This document shows, in pieces, positions 35,561 to 48,539 of a stretch of DNA of 64,000 nt. The DNA is from Ochotona curzoniae (lineage: Eukaryota > Chordata > Mammalia > Lagomorpha > Ochotonidae): assembly GCF_017591425.1 (NCBI RefSeq), contig NW_024467121.1, positions 20,224,707-20,288,706 of the forward strand, in the 5' to 3' direction. Both the position numbers and the translations under genes were made by a program. Under the pieces are notes generated by a model. That model saw nothing but the letters and a program-made list of their open reading frames with translations, made no database searches and was not told the DNA's origin. Each line of letters opens with the position of its first letter. Within the stretch, counting starts at the first letter, position 1.

Positions 35561-36164
35561 AGCTCATCTGCCCACTAGCCTTGGCCATCAACACCAACAT
35601 TCACCCTTACTCCCCCAACCCTAAGAACTAAATGAGTTTCCTAAGAAATATCCACTTCCAGAAAGGAGCTCACAGCCAGAAGGAAATTCTAAGAAGATCC
35701 ACATGAATAATGAAAGGCCTGGAAGGACTGATCTATTGAGGAAGAATAGAATAAAGTGTGTGTAACCTGGCTAAGCTCAGACCAAGAAAGAGGCAGTTGA
35801 GGGTGGGGACATGCAAAAGAACTAATTCTTCTCTGAAATGGTAGGTTTTCTATTTGCAAGAACAATGTTGAGTAGTCATGAGAACTGGAAGGCTCAAATT
35901 AATCTCCCAAGGGAAAAATTTTATACAGAATCCAGAGAAGAACTTGTATTTTCTTTTTAAGTACAGAACATTTCCTCTGTCAAGTATTGAAACTCAAAAT
36001 CCTGGCCATGTCTCTGTAATCTTGCAGTCTTCCCATAACCTTTACCGCTGGAATTCAGCCGACTGATTCCATAGAGCAAATCTTAATTACCTAGGGAGAA
36101 CAAGCTTGGAGGTATTGAAGTTGTGTTGGGTTAACATGAGTTAGCAAGATCTGGCACCAAACAT
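35561..36164. other. Unassigned intronic sequence
   Basis: No recognised element. Confidence 0.5.
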
Positions 36165-36211
36165 TATATATATATATATTATATACATATATTTGTGTGT
36201 ATATATATATA
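36165..36211. repeat. (TA)n repeat with self-complementary arms
   Basis: Two TA arrays are separated by 'catatatttgtgtg'. The arms can pair to form a cruciform or hairpin. Confidence 0.9.
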
Positions 36212-36279
36212 AAATCCATTTTTCAACCAAGGTCACATAAATGATTAGCTAATAAACAATATTTTCACTACAGGCTCTT

Positions 36280-36690
36280 CATGTTTATTTATTAATATAG
36301 GCCATATTTTGCTTATTCACACATCTGTCAATGAACACTTATGATACTTCCACATTCTGGTTATTGTGAATTATGCTGCTATGAATGTGAGTGTAAAATA
36401 TCGCTTTGAGCCCCTGTTTTCAATTCTTTGAGATACAAACACAAAACTGCTGGATCATATAGCAATTTTATTCTCCTTTAAGAAACCACAATACTATTTT
36501 CCATAATAGCTATACTGTTCTACATTCCCACCAGCAGGGCACAATTTCTCCACATCCTCAGCAATACTTGGTATCTGCTAGGACAATAATTTTTTGATCA
36601 CAGTCATTCTAGTTGATATGAGAGGCTGTTTTATTTTAACTTTGATTTGCATTTCCTACGTAATTACTGATGTTGGAAGCATTCATGTTC
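36280..36690 (-). mobile_element. L1 ORF2 3'-region fragment
   Basis: On the plus strand it reads 'ctggttattgtgaattatgc', 'tgctatgaatgtgagtgtaa', 'cattcccaccagcagggcac' and 'ttctccacatcctcagcaat', ending 'tttgatttgcatttcctacg'. This is the reverse complement of the end of L1 ORF2, and the reading frame is broken. Confidence 0.88.
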
Positions 36691-37737
36691 GTAAAAAATG
36701 GGAAAAATCTCACTCTTAGCATGTGCAGGCAGCGTCTTATTACCATTTCAATGTGTACTCCCATGCTACTTGCTGAGGTCCATCATGAAAGTTTAAGAGT
36801 TTTCAGTGATGTTGAATGCTTGACTCAAGGAGTTATGTCATTTCTCTATCACTCCATCAGTTTGGTCAACCTTAGTGACTGCTCCATTTATGAATCTCAT
36901 AGTGAAGACTGCCTCAGTTTCCTGTTCCTCCATGATGCTAATGACTTAAAAGCCATTGTCTGAGAGCTCTGCTGTCCAGCAGTGTGTGAGTTCCCTCTCC
37001 CTGCAGAACACATCATAAGTGCCAGATCGAAGGTACTGGGAAATAATTTGTCCTAGAGAAGATCTCCCGCAGGTGATGAGGAGGTGCTGGATAAATTACC
37101 CCAACTGCCTCTCCCTCCAGCTTGGATAACCTTGTGGTATGTTCTTCACTGTCTCCAAAGTGTCTTGACTGAGTAGCAGGTGCTCACAGAACAATCTTGC
37201 TGGAAAGCACCTCTTTTTTTTTGGCCTACTTTCTTTTCCTGCCCCACCTCCCCATTTCCCTAAAAGTGCTTCCTGGTATCCCCTCCTTAACAAACAACCT
37301 GTTAATAACAGAAATCTTTGTCTGGAAGTTGATTTTTCTCAGTAGATATTTGTTAGTAGTACATGCCTACTCACTAAGATTTTAAGCCAATGAAAATACT
37401 CAGGAGAGTTTCTGCTTCCCTCTGACCTGTCTGTCACATTCCAACATTAACACTTCCTCCAAATATGCATGGACCTCATAAACATCCCTCTGCCCCACAT
37501 ATCCACCTCTAGTTACAAAATACTTCGAGAGTATGCCACTGAAAACCGCTGAAAAATAGGAAAGCAGATTATGTATTATAAGTAAACATGTCAGTAAATG
37601 TTTCTGCAACCTTTTCCATTACTATATTTTATACTGGGGACATATATTAGAACCCACATCTTTCTCATGCCAAGAAATTATCTTCAAATAACGATAATCT
37701 AGAAAGTTCCTAGGTAAAAAGAATTATAAGGTAAGCT
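36691..37737. other. Unassigned intronic sequence
   Basis: About 1 kb without a recognised repeat. A 97-codon ATG frame (36670-36963) starts inside the L1 fragment and runs into this stretch. I recognise no homology and do not call it. Confidence 0.45.
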
Positions 37738-37815
37738 TATTTGGGTGCCAAAAAATGAAATTCGTTTGTGGTTTTTCAATTAAACATTTTCCATGAACCT
37801 TTTGAAGATGCTGAA
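37738..37815. mobile_element. Mariner-type MITE remnant
   Basis: 'ttgggtgccaaaaaatgaaa' at the left and 'cattttccatgaaccttttg' at the right are the degenerate inverted ends of the family. Confidence 0.5.
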
Positions 37816-37849
37816 CATGTGTAGATTTCCAAAATTTCAAATTTTTAAA

Positions 37850-38142
37850 ATTTATTTTTTGTTGAAATGACAGTGGGACAGAGAAAAATCTGCTGGTTCA
37901 CTCCTCAAATGTCTACAACAGCTGAAACTGAGTCAAATGAAAGCCAGGAGCTTGGAATTCAGTTCAGGCTTTCCCCAAAGGTGGCAGGGGCAAAACATCT
38001 TAAGTCAACCATCAGCTAAGCCTCCCAGGGTGTACATCAGCAGTAAATGAAATAAAGAATGGAGGCAGGGATTGAACTCAAGCAATCCAATATAGGATAG
38101 GGAATTTCAAGTAGAATCTTAAACATTATGCCAAACATCCAT
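37850..38142 (-). mobile_element. Old CSINE
   Basis: Minus-strand blocks: 'aatgacagtgggacagagaa', 'tggttcactcctcaaatgtc', 'gaaagccaggagcttggaat' and 'aggcagggattgaactcaag', with a decayed head. Confidence 0.75.
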
Positions 38143-40429
38143 GTTCCAAATTTTTTTGCATCTACATATTTTAGTTCCATTTTTCACAAGTATTTTTAAG
38201 TGTGTTCATATAGTTTAATTCTAGTAGCATATTTTCTAGTCACACCAATCCTAAAATGCTAAATGTATTATCTGCTGGGCTTTGCTTGCTGGTCAGCTGT
38301 GCTCTCATAACCAGCTTATTTTGGACTTTTACAGAGAATGCAAGTATTAGATGAGAATCACAGAAATATTTCCCAAACACAACTACATGTATGTTTTATA
38401 GTATGGAGCCAAGTTCAAGGTGGAAATAAGAATGGAAACATATCTTTTCCCAACATTGAAAGGTCACAGATGCAATCCTTGCAAGAAAACATAAATTCAC
38501 CTAAGAGAAACCAATGGACTGCTAGAAACAGGAAACAACAAATATTTATAATTTCTCGGCAAATATTCATCCAGTGTGCCATTTTTAAGGCAATGGCAGG
38601 ACCCAAACAATTCTAAATTACAAATTCTGGGAAATGATGTCCTCTCCATCAATTACCTGCTCATTTTCTCCATAGTGAAGTGTTAAGGGAATTTACCCTG
38701 ATATGATAAATCTATAACTCCATTATATGTCCCATTAAGGAAAATATACTAGTTATGAAAAAAAAAAACCAGAGATCAGACATAATGACTCAGTGAATTC
38801 CCCTTTGTGTAAATAGTGGTTAAAATTTAATTTCAAATTTATCTAGCTCTTTAAAAGCAAACTAGTTTGTCCATGATTCATAGTTATCATTTTGCTCTGT
38901 GGTGTAAAACTCTGAACATAAGCAATTTTAGTCTGTGGAGGAAGCAAGAACAGGCATGGGGGAACAGCAAGACTAATACAGAAATCTAGAAACATTTCAG
39001 AGCTTCAAATAAGTTGCTACTCCTGGGTCAAACAGAGGAGTCAGGAAAATGCAAAATATTTGAAACACAACCATGGTGGTAAAATACTTTCATGATTTTC
39101 AAATCCATTCACATGTACTAGCCATTAATAGGCTTTAACCATGTCTTCGGTAAAATTTTGGTAGCAAAGTAGGCAAGATGTAGACATGGTTTCTCTTCAA
39201 ATTTTGACATAAATACTAAATGAAAAAAAAACAATTTTCTGAGCTATAAAGCGCAGACTTTAAAACAAAGGAAGACTTGTTCAATGATGTTTGATTTCTA
39301 ATTTAACTACAGCTCAATGCAGTCATTTTTCAACAGCAATTCCAAAGTTTGATGGCCAAATTATAACACTGATTGATACTAACTGAAAACGTTCAAGCTC
39401 CTCATCCAAACCTCTTCAATTGGTCTTGAATGACACTCTTCTAAATGATTTTGGTAAAAGGGAGAGAAATGTGCCAAAGAAAACTTGCACAAAGAGCATT
39501 TACAGCAGTCTTTGTTTCATTTTCCCTGGCATAGATACTATCGATTTTTTTTCCCTTGAAGAAAGTAGTGAGAAACAGAACAGCAGACTGGATTCTTCTC
39601 GTTCTGTTACCATAATTAGAAAAACAGACTAAAATTATGCAGGAGCAGATTGAGAGGGGAATGTAGCCCTGCTTTCATGTGAAAAAGCTAACCTCTTTTT
39701 AAATCCAAAGAATTCTCTTCTCCTGTACATGTCTTTCATCTTGAAGCAGTTACCGGACCTCTTTTAAGTATGTTTTCTGGCTTAATCCTAAGCACATTCT
39801 TCACAAAGGTGCAAGCATCGATGGAGAAGTGTGCTCACGGTCACCAGGCATTCTGGTGTCCTCCTTGTAGAAGCAGGCCCAAGACTATCACTGCAGAGTC
39901 AGTCACAGGGTTCACACAAAAACAGGTTGTGAATGAAGAAACTAATTCTGCTGTTTTCACATAAATTAAAAATGTCACCTGTCAAGCAGCCCTTTGATTA
40001 GTCATCCTAAAAGACATTATCTGCAGGCCACACATACTATTGGAAAGAACTGTGAAATTTTTTCAATAAATTCATACCTTTTGATTACATGCTTTAAAAA
40101 AAGTAAGAATTATTTTTATTTTTCAAAAACGGAGTTATTCAAGGCAGTCAAGGCACCCAAGGATCCAGTGTTTATCCTTTGGGACATAAGATCACATTTC
40201 ACACATGGAAGGTGAAGAAAATTCTAATCCAATTTGCTGAGTTTGAGTGTCTGTAAGAGGAACCATTTTGATTGTCCAAGATGCTACATATACTACACAT
40301 CTGCCTTTCCCCACTCTTTTCCACTGTGTTGTATCCATTCTATGTCATTTCCTAGACTATCCGTACTAGGCCTAGCCTTTTGTTACGTTTCCCCACTTAC
40401 CCATTGAAGCGTCATCTCTGTCTCTTTCT

Positions 40430-40430
<1 letters not shown>
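38143..40430. other. Unassigned 2.3-kb block
   Basis: One of the longest stretches without any recognisable repeat or exon. Frames are short (the longest is about 90 codons). I see no splice-flanked coding exon by eye. Confidence 0.45.

Positions 40431-40492
<62 letters not shown>
40431..40492. repeat. (CA)n microsatellite, about 31 units
   Basis: A pure CA array following a short TC-rich stretch. Confidence 0.98.
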
Positions 40493-40494
<2 letters not shown>

Positions 40495-40716
40495 TCACCC
40501 TCAAAACATGCCTGATCTCCAATACTTGCCTCACTCAGTTCTAAACACTCAAGGCAGCCACACCCTGCTGTCCCCAGTGCTGTTCCATCCTCTCTCTCTG
40601 GGCCTCAAGCCCAAGTCAATAGCTATCTGTCTCCCAAAGTCATTCAGAGCTCACATGACAATTTTTTCCTTCTTTATATTTTCCAGAATGATTTAATTAT
40701 ACAGTTTAGAAATTAG
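40493..40716. other. Unassigned intronic sequence
   Basis: No recognised element. Confidence 0.5.
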
Positions 40717-41038
40717 ATTTTTTTAAAGATTTATTTTTATTGCAATGTCAGATATACAGAGAGGAGGAGAGACAGGGAGGAAGATCTTCTGTCCATTTAT
40801 TCACTCCCCAAGTGGCCACTATGACCAGAGCTGTACCAATCCAAAGCCAGGAGCCTCTTTCAGGCCTCCCATGCATGTTCAGGGTCCCAAGACTTTGGGC
40901 CATCCTAAACTGCCTTTCCAGGCTACAAGCAGGGAGCTGGATGGGAAATTGGTCTACTGGGATTAGAACCAGTGTCCATTTGGGATCCCAGCAAGTGCAA
41001 GGCAAGGACTTTAGCCACTAGGCTACTGTGCTGGGCCT
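40717..41038 (-). mobile_element. CSINE, full length
   Basis: Minus-strand reading from the tail 'tttttttaaagatttatttt' through 'gaggaagatcttctgtccat' and 'ccaagactttgggccatcct' to the head 'aggctactgtgctgggcctg'. Confidence 0.94.
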
Positions 41039-41664
41039 GAACTTTTATATTTCTTTTCACTTGTTTTGTTTTTTTATCCTTTTAATCTGCTACATTAATT
41101 TCTCAAGCTACAGTATAAGGTCACTGAAGGCAGAAACCATGATTTTTCTCTCATATGAAATTGTCTGGTATTAAACAATTATCAGGATTTAATATGTGTT
41201 GGTAGATTAAATCTCAATAAGATATTTGCTGGCTAAGATGTACAAGGCAGTTTCTTGTGCTTTCGGTTAAAATTAATTTGATACTTGAAAAATGTAATAG
41301 TCTATTTTATCACAAAATGTAAAAAGCAGAGGGAGCAACCTGAAGGAGGGAATGAAATTTGGGTACAATTCTTGGGATATAAAATTAAAAGGCCATCTGC
41401 CTTTGAGAAGCAGCAGATGTGTACTTGTAATTCATTGCTCATTTGCCACTTCAAATTTGCAGACATTTAATGCTGTAACTGTTTATACAGTAAGATTCTA
41501 AATACCCTTTGGAGAATAGCTCACTTTGCCTATAGTCCCTATACTCCCTACCAACGGATGAAAATTGGTTCTTTTTCCCTGGAGCTTTGAAAGTAGAATT
41601 TTAAAAAAATAAATTTGCATAGTGCTTTGTTAAAGATAATAATTCAACAACAGCCATAAAAATT
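41039..41664. other. Unassigned AT-rich sequence
   Basis: No recognised element. Confidence 0.5.
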
Positions 41665-42060
41665 GAAATGGTATACACTTGACTCAACATTTTCCATCTA
41701 GATATTTGTCCTTCTGTATTATATCCCAGCCATCTGCACCAAGATTAAAGTTCTTTGGACCGTCTGCAATTACAAGACTAACAATCACCTAACTGTTAAT
41801 AAGGGACTGATTAAATAAATTATGCACCATGCATATAATTCTGTGTGGCCTTTAAAAAGGACGAGGTGGCACACAGGAGTTGACAGGCAGAGATGCTGCA
41901 TATGCGTAGGGAATTTTTGGAAGGTTACACAACAGAAAGACTAAAGAATTGACAGCCTGGGAGGGAAGCAGCACCACTTTTACTACATATTTTCTATACT
42001 TGTCATGTTTATATGACATGTACAAAGTTTTAATTTTAACACACTAAAAAGTAATTTTCT
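41665..42060 (+). mobile_element. Old L1 (L1M-type) 3' end
   Basis: 'gggactgattaaataaatta', 'tgcaccatgcatataattct' and 'tttaaaaaggacgaggtggc' parallel the L1M motif (ggactggttaaataaattatggtacatcc..cattaaaaagaatgaggta). The downstream part is 3'-UTR-like. Confidence 0.6.
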
Positions 42061-43194
42061 AAACAGTATTATTTATAAAAATGTGGATTCAAGGTTGAAA
42101 TAGCAATATATCCATTGATTTTCAAAAAATGTCCCCATATTACCTATGTGTCTACATGTTCATGAGGAAATTATAATATTTATCAAGAAGACTTTTTATT
42201 TTTCTTCATGTTAATCAAATTCTCATCATTTTGTCTCATCTCTCATATTTGGGAAGGAAGGCTCTCTGCTGTTTCTGAGGCAGGTGTGACAGGTAACGAG
42301 AGATGAATAACAATTCTTTATGTGGACCCCTTCCATAGAATGGTGCTTTTATTTTAAATATTTTGATATTTCCCTACAACACTCATGTACCAAACAAAAG
42401 CAATAACGTAATTTATTCTACTTTTAGATCCATTTATGCCCATATTTATATATTGACAGTCCCCATGGCTGCTGACAACAAAAGCCATCACCCTCTGCCT
42501 ACCTCACTACCAGAAGCACCTAACATGCCAACAAGCCACTCTCTACTCATCCTCATTAAAGCTGCAGTTACCTCGTGCATTGTTAGGGTTATTAGTTCCA
42601 GACAACAAAATCCACCTTGATTAGTTTAAGCAGGAATGAATTTATGAGCAGGTATTAGAACATATAGGATGCCAAGCTCATCTGCCACAGAGCCCAAAGC
42701 AATGCCCAATCACACCCCAGGGTTATTATAGCAGAAAAGTCACTTTTGTCAGAGTCACTGACCCTAACACTAGAGACCAATCGCTTGTATTTCCACAAAA
42801 GTTGTTCCCCAGGAACCTAATATCTTTGCAGTCTTGCTTGCTGAAAACCCCACAGACAGCTCTCCTTCAGTTTGCTCACCTCCTTTCACCTTCGTAAGAG
42901 TGACACTAGCAAACTTTCAGGACGGTAGTCGGATCATAGATCCAACTCTTAAAGCAAAGGGAGACTGAGAAACCATTTTTCCCTCTATTTTTAGATTTTT
43001 TAGCCTCTGCAACTTAGGAAAACACTCCGGAGGAGTTGGGTCAGGAGTCTGAGTTAGCAACTTTTAACGTCTTGTACAAACGGCCTTGTTCAGTGCCACA
43101 AAAAGGGGGGTGGGTGTCTTCTAGGAAGCTCTGGAAAAAGTTTCCTTCTGGATAACAATGAAAATTTGTGAGAGCTCTATTTTAAAAAAAAAAA
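42061..43194. other. Unassigned intronic sequence
   Basis: No recognised element apart from short A/T runs. Confidence 0.5.
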
Positions 43195-43530
43195 AAAAGT
43201 CATTTATTTATTTGAAAGAGACAGGGGGAGAGAAAAAAAATAGCTTCCAAAATGTATCTTCCACCAGCTGGTTCACCTCCTCCTCCCCCACTCCCCATAC
43301 ACAAAACAGCCAGAGTTGGGCCAGGCCAAAATGAGGATCCAGGAACTTCTTCTAGGTCTCCTATGTGCATTCAGCAGTTCAAACACTTGGACTATCTTTT
43401 GCTGCTTTACCCAGATCATCAAGAAGGAGTTGGATCAGAAGAGAAGCAGCCAAGACTTGAACTGGTACCCATATGGGGATTCTGACTCTGCAGACAACAG
43501 CTTTACGTGCTGTGCCACAATGCTGTCTCC
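43195..43530 (-). mobile_element. Older CSINE
   Basis: Minus-strand blocks: 'atttatttatttgaaagaga', 'caggaacttcttctaggtct', 'aaggagttggatcagaagag' and 'aactggtacccatatgggga'. Confidence 0.88.
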
Positions 43531-43734
43531 TGTGCATGGGGCTTGAAGCTGCTGCAGTCATCTTGGAGCTGTGAGGGAGGATTACCAATAATTTCCCCAA
43601 TTTATACTTTTCATCCTTTCAATCTCTTTTTCTCCTTGAATCTATAACAACTCAGAATTCCTCCACGTCCAAAACCCTCTACTTGCTGCTTCTTATTCTA
43701 GAGTCGCCCTCCATTTTCTTGAAATGTATATTCA

Positions 43735-43875
43735 GGATGGACATTTGGCCAAGCAGTTAAGATGCTGGTGAAGATGTGTATGTCCCATATCAAGTACCTG
43801 GGCCTGATTTCCAGCCCCAGCTCCAGATTCCAACATTACTGCAGGCCCTGGGAAGCAGCAGTGATGCCTCAGGCA
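43735..43875 (+). mobile_element. Old CSINE 5' part
   Basis: Blocks: 'ggacatttggccaagcagtt', 'aagatgctggtgaagatgtg' and 'tgtcccatatcaagtacctg'. It stops after the first half. Confidence 0.6.
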
Positions 43876-44269
43876 ATTTTTTAAAGTTTTTGGAATTCTC
43901 TTCCTTGTGTTTATCCACTTACCTCTTGTCTACTCTTCATTTACTTGTGACCTGACTCCTGAATATGACAGACTTAGGGGTCTATATCACCCAGGGGGTC
44001 ACACTGCCATTTTGATGGGCAAATCTAAGAAGTATTTTTCAGTTTTTATTTTCCTTAATCTTTCTGCTCCACTTCTGTCCTGAAAATTACATTTCTGCCT
44101 GTTTTAAAATTTTCTACTATTTCTTAATCCAAGTCAGCATGCTCGTGTCAGATTTTCTTCCTCTTGTGCTCTGCACCCTGCCTTCTGTATGGGCTCTCCC
44201 TCAGCACCTCCCCTCCAATGCCACGCTTGGCGCTCGGGGCTCCTCCCAGCATACACTCTCCAGGTAGCT
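43876..44269. other. Unassigned, pyrimidine-rich
   Basis: It may be the upstream part of the following L2 but is too diverged to call. Confidence 0.4.
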
Positions 44270-44985
44270 GTCATCCTTGTTTTCGTAGCCATCGCTTGAA
44301 TACTGATAACCCTGAATATTTATCCAGCTTTGAAATTTTCCCCAGCTTCACATGTGTACATCTCACCACAGCTAAAGACCTCCCTTAGGATATCTCACAA
44401 TTAAAAGGAACATGTTCAAAATGAAGGTAGTGTTGGCTCTTTGAAAGCTGTTCCTGCAGCATCTTCACCCACTTCCTCACCCAAAATAAAGAACAGAAGG
44501 CACCCTTGATTCCTCCCTCTGTCTCCCATAGGCAATCAAGAGCTAACTAACTGCTAATTTCACCTACCCTTTCTTATGTGTTCCTAAAGCAGTCTTCTAT
44601 GCACCACTGGCAGTGGCTTAACCAAACTGCAAATACAATTAATTATTTTGCTAAAAAAATTTCAAATTATTTCCCATCTTTCATAAAAAAAATAGATCAA
44701 GCATTCTTTTATTTTGTTTTTAATCAAGCTACGCAACAGAGTATCATCTCCCCTTGTCTACTTTCATCCTTTGAGTTTCCTCCTTGGATTTTTGCTATAA
44801 TTCTGAATTGTTTAACTGTTCTAAAATGAATGTGATTTATTCTTTACCTTTAATGTTACCCGATATTTCTCCTTCACCTCACTCTCATAGTCTGTACCTT
44901 CATGTCAAAAGCCCCTTCTTCCCAGATGCCTTGACTTACTCAACAAGTGCTTCCTGAGCACTTACTATGTGTCAAATACTGGTCA
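44270..44985 (+). mobile_element. Ancient L2 LINE fragment
   Basis: 'ggatatctcacaattaaaag', 'gaacatgttcaaaatgaagg' and 'cccttgattcctccctctgt' follow an L2 ORF signature (tctcacaggcatctcaaacttaacatgtccaaaac..ccttgattcctc). The frame is broken. The terminal 'tgagcacttactatgtgtca' may be a MIR/L2-tail motif. Confidence 0.6.
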
Positions 44986-45261
44986 ACATTAAAGAGTCAT
45001 GGTGAATCATGGTGACACAGGTCCCTATTCTCTTAATTCACAATCCACACACTGAGCTCCCCAGTTGTTTAATCCTCCAGACTGGATACAGTGTCCTTCT
45101 CTGTTTTCCAGTTGTACACACTGCTGATTGCCTATGCAGTAACTACACCACCTTCCTTCTCCTTTATGATATTCAATGGCAAGCAGCCTATCCTAGGCCT
45201 CAGTAGTTGTTCTTGGTGTATCTAAGCCAACCATGATAATTCACACATCCTGCCTAACAAC
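44986..45261. other. Unassigned intronic sequence
   Basis: Probably further decayed L2, but without clear landmarks. Confidence 0.35.
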
Positions 45262-45596
45262 CGTGTCCCCAGGAGCTGTGGATTTGATGTCCATCACAAA
45301 TAACATTCCTGTTGAAATTTCACTGGCATTATAACAGCATTGACAGAAATTTAAGTGATTAAATCATGAGGTTGTACCAGCATGAGTGTAGTTGCTATTG
45401 CTACCACAAAGTTGTGTCCAGTCACCTTTTGTTCTTCTACCTCTTATTATGAGACAACATGACAAGAAGGTTCTTGCCTGAGGCAGGCTCCTTAATTCTG
45501 GACTCTCTCTCAGCTTCTAGAACTATGAGAAAGTAAATTTTTATTCTTTATAAGATTCCCAGTATTTTGCTATAGCTGGGCAAATGAACTAAGACA
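45262..45596 (+). mobile_element. MaLR (MLT1-like) solo LTR
   Basis: Landmarks in order: 'gtgattaaatcatgaggttg', 'cttctagaactatgagaaag', 'tttataagattcccagtatt', 'ttgctatagctgggcaaatg' and 'aactaagaca'. Confidence 0.8.
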
Positions 45597-46199
45597 CTGG
45601 GCTGAAGCCAATCAGTACTAGACATTTTTTCCCTAGAGAGAGTAAATGACTTGGGTTAACCTTCCCAAAGGGAAAAAAGTAATTTACTGTATCCGTTTTG
45701 AGAAGTTTCTCATCTCCCCTAAGACTGAACAAGGAAGTATAGCAAACAGCAGCTGAGAGAATCAATCTTGTGATCCATGGAGGGATGTCCACTGAAGACA
45801 AAAATCATGGACAAGAGCAGAGTCAAGAATAATGACGAGGAACCATAGCTAGAGCCTGGACACAGCTCCATCTTTGCAGTTAATACAGGCACAAAAAAAA
45901 AAATTCCCTGACTTTAAAGTCAGCATTGATACTTATTTATGTATCTATGGGAGCCAGCAGGAACCACCTGTCTTTGTCTAGCGCTCATGTCTCCTACACA
46001 GAGATGGTGAATCCATGCTCTTTATCCCACACTCACCAGCCCGAAGTCAGCTGAAGCCCACTTTATTGCTGAACTGTATGACTTCATTAACTTTGTACCC
46101 AAGACCCTTCCCTTGGGCTCTACTCATTGATTCTCCTTATTACTTTCAGAAGGACACTTCTACAGCTCAATTCAACTTTCAACACACCATTTTCTGATT
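45597..46199. other. Unassigned intronic sequence
   Basis: No recognised element. Confidence 0.45.
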
Positions 46200-46640
46200 A
46201 AAATGGCTATTTACAGAATTCAGGACAAAGCCCCAATTCCTTGCGACTTATTTGTAAGACATTTGGCCTCTCTTGCATATGCTTTTGCTTTTCTCAAACC
46301 AAAGTTTCGCATAGTAGCTGAGACATGTAACTAACTTACATTTGCACATAAAATTCTCATACCTGTAATTTCCTACCATATCCAGACCTGGACTCACCAC
46401 AACTTCACAGTACATCAGAAACCTAATCATCATTTTAGAAGTCCCTGAAACACACTTCCGTGCTCTATGCCATATTGACCACTGCTCTTTCCTAAAATTT
46501 ATCTCACTGTGTTGGAATTTTGCTCATTTGTTGTGGGCCATTCCAATTAAACTCTTGAAGGCAAGAACTATGCGGTATTTTTGTACACACATACATGTAT
46601 ATTCTCAGTACTATGCGTGAGACCCTCCAAAAACATTCTT
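46200..46640 (+). mobile_element. Ancient L2 LINE 3' fragment
   Basis: 'caggacaaagccccaattcc', 'ttgcgacttatttgtaagac' and 'aaactcttgaaggcaagaac' resemble L2 3' sequence (aagccaaagtccttac..aactccttgaaggcaggga). Confidence 0.55.
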
Positions 46641-47737
46641 ACAAAGGGAAGGGAAGGAGAGGCAAGGATAAGGGAAAACAAGAGAGCAGGAATGGAAAAA
46701 GGAGAAAATCAGTTCATATTCCCTGGGGGAAAAATAGAAGGTGGCAAGAGCAATCCACAATGTAATCACGGATTCTACTTTAAAAGAGTCCAACAATTTT
46801 TCCTGTCTAAATAAAGAATGTGGATTTTAAAGCATTATTTGCCAACTTTTTAATGTAATGGATAATGTATACCACTAAGGCCCTCAGATTCAAACCTGTC
46901 CACTCCCTGATGCTTCATGCCTTTGGGATACATATTAAAAAGGCTTCTTTATTCAGTAATTCTGGAGAATGACTACAAAACGAATGCTTGTTGACACAGG
47001 TAATGTTCATGTTTCCCAATTGTAGCAGTACATGACGCTAGTTGTAATGGTCTCACAGAAAGCACTCCTGGACAATATTAATGGCCAACTAGGTTAATGA
47101 CCAAAGACTCAGCCTCAGGCTATGAACACATTCTCCTGCTCATTAATCCCTAGGAAATGTTCTCAGCCATGTTCATTAAAGCTCAATTATGCTCACACTC
47201 CTCACACACACAAAAATAAAGCACCTCAATCTCAATACCAAGCTAAGGTACTTCTTTTACTTTGACACATGGGCAATAAAAGTACAAAAGAAATTATTAG
47301 TCCAAATACCCAGCATGTAAAGGAAGGAAGTAGTGCTCTTGCCTCATCAGCTCCTAAGCATTAATAAGGACTGACCCTGACACCCTAGAGGTCACAAAGC
47401 ATGCAAATCAGGCTATTCCTCATGATTTACACAAACCATGGGTATTCTCTGAAACCACAACATAGCACTAAACACATGTTGCCCCTCAGATGAGTACAAT
47501 CTGGATGAAAATCTGAAAATTTAAAAGGCAGTCATTTGCTAGTAAGGAAAAAATAGACTTCCTGTGATACCAACCTATCATTCAATCAGCGAGAATGCAA
47601 GCAACAGAATACATACATAAATAAAATCCATAACCAGAATGTTTGTAATTTCAAAAGTAAAAGACCCTCAAGGAACATAAAATCAAATTTACACAAAATG
47701 AACATAAATTGAGGTGGTTTAGACACTTCTTAAACTA
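46641..47737. other. Unassigned intronic sequence
   Basis: About 1.1 kb without a recognised element. Confidence 0.5.
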
Positions 47738-47806
47738 TACAAGGGGCCTTCAAAAAGTACATGGAAAGTACATTCCATTTTCCAAACTTTTTGAAGCACC
47801 CTTGTA
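47738..47806. mobile_element. Compact 65-bp mariner-type MITE with TA duplication
   Basis: The element 47740-47804 is flanked on both sides by TA. Its 19-bp ends are caaggggccttcaaaaagt and the inverse of caagggtgcttcaaaaagt, agreeing at 17 of 19 positions. Almost the whole element is a palindrome, and it encodes nothing. TA flanks and terminal inverted repeats are the hallmark of Tc1/mariner-type elements. Confidence 0.8.
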
Positions 47807-48539
47807 TTGACAACCCTATCACCACAAAGTCTTCTACAATACTGTCTCCTTGAAATGCAGTGACTTGTCTGTAATCAGGAACATGCATCAGAAGCAGGCC
47901 TGTCCTTAGGCCACCATGTAAATGTAGCCACCATGTAAGCAGCCATGAAATCAGCCAGTACAGGTCAGGTTACGTGGAGAGGCCCCAGTAAATGCTGTGA
48001 TCAATAGACAGCAGCATCCACTGCCAAATACGGGAGAGAAGATTCCTCCAGATGATTCCACACTCCAACTATACCATCATCTCAAGCACCAAAACTTCCT
48101 CAGTTGACTGTTCAGTGTGAGGCAGGACAGATCACCTCCACACACACCTTGTTGGAACTCCTGGTCCACAGTATCAAGGAGCAAAAAATATGGCTGAAGA
48201 TTTTTTAAGAAAATGGTTGTTTTGCAACAGTAGCAACTGGATCACACAAACATATTCACATACAAACAACAAACAGCCACTCTGTGTACAGAAATATCTG
48301 CCTGCAAATGTTCCTAGCTCAGACATGCCCTACAGACATCCGTGAGAAAGCACAATCATGAAACAGAACTGTATTTAACCTACATCCAGCAAAAGAAAGT
48401 TCTAAGATTGCTTCAATGAGGACAGAAGATCCATTCAATGCATAGAAAATTAATTCCAAATAAAGATAGCATTGATCTGGTACAAGTTCTGCATTGTATT
48501 ACAAGGTAATAGGAATTATTACTAACCATACCTGTTAGA
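47807..48539. other. Unassigned intronic sequence
   Basis: No recognised element. Confidence 0.5.

Noticed and set aside
36670..36963. 97-codon frame beginning with a true ATG
   Set aside because: It starts in the edge of an antisense L1 fragment, and I recognise no homology, splice signals or promoter. The length is within chance for this much DNA.
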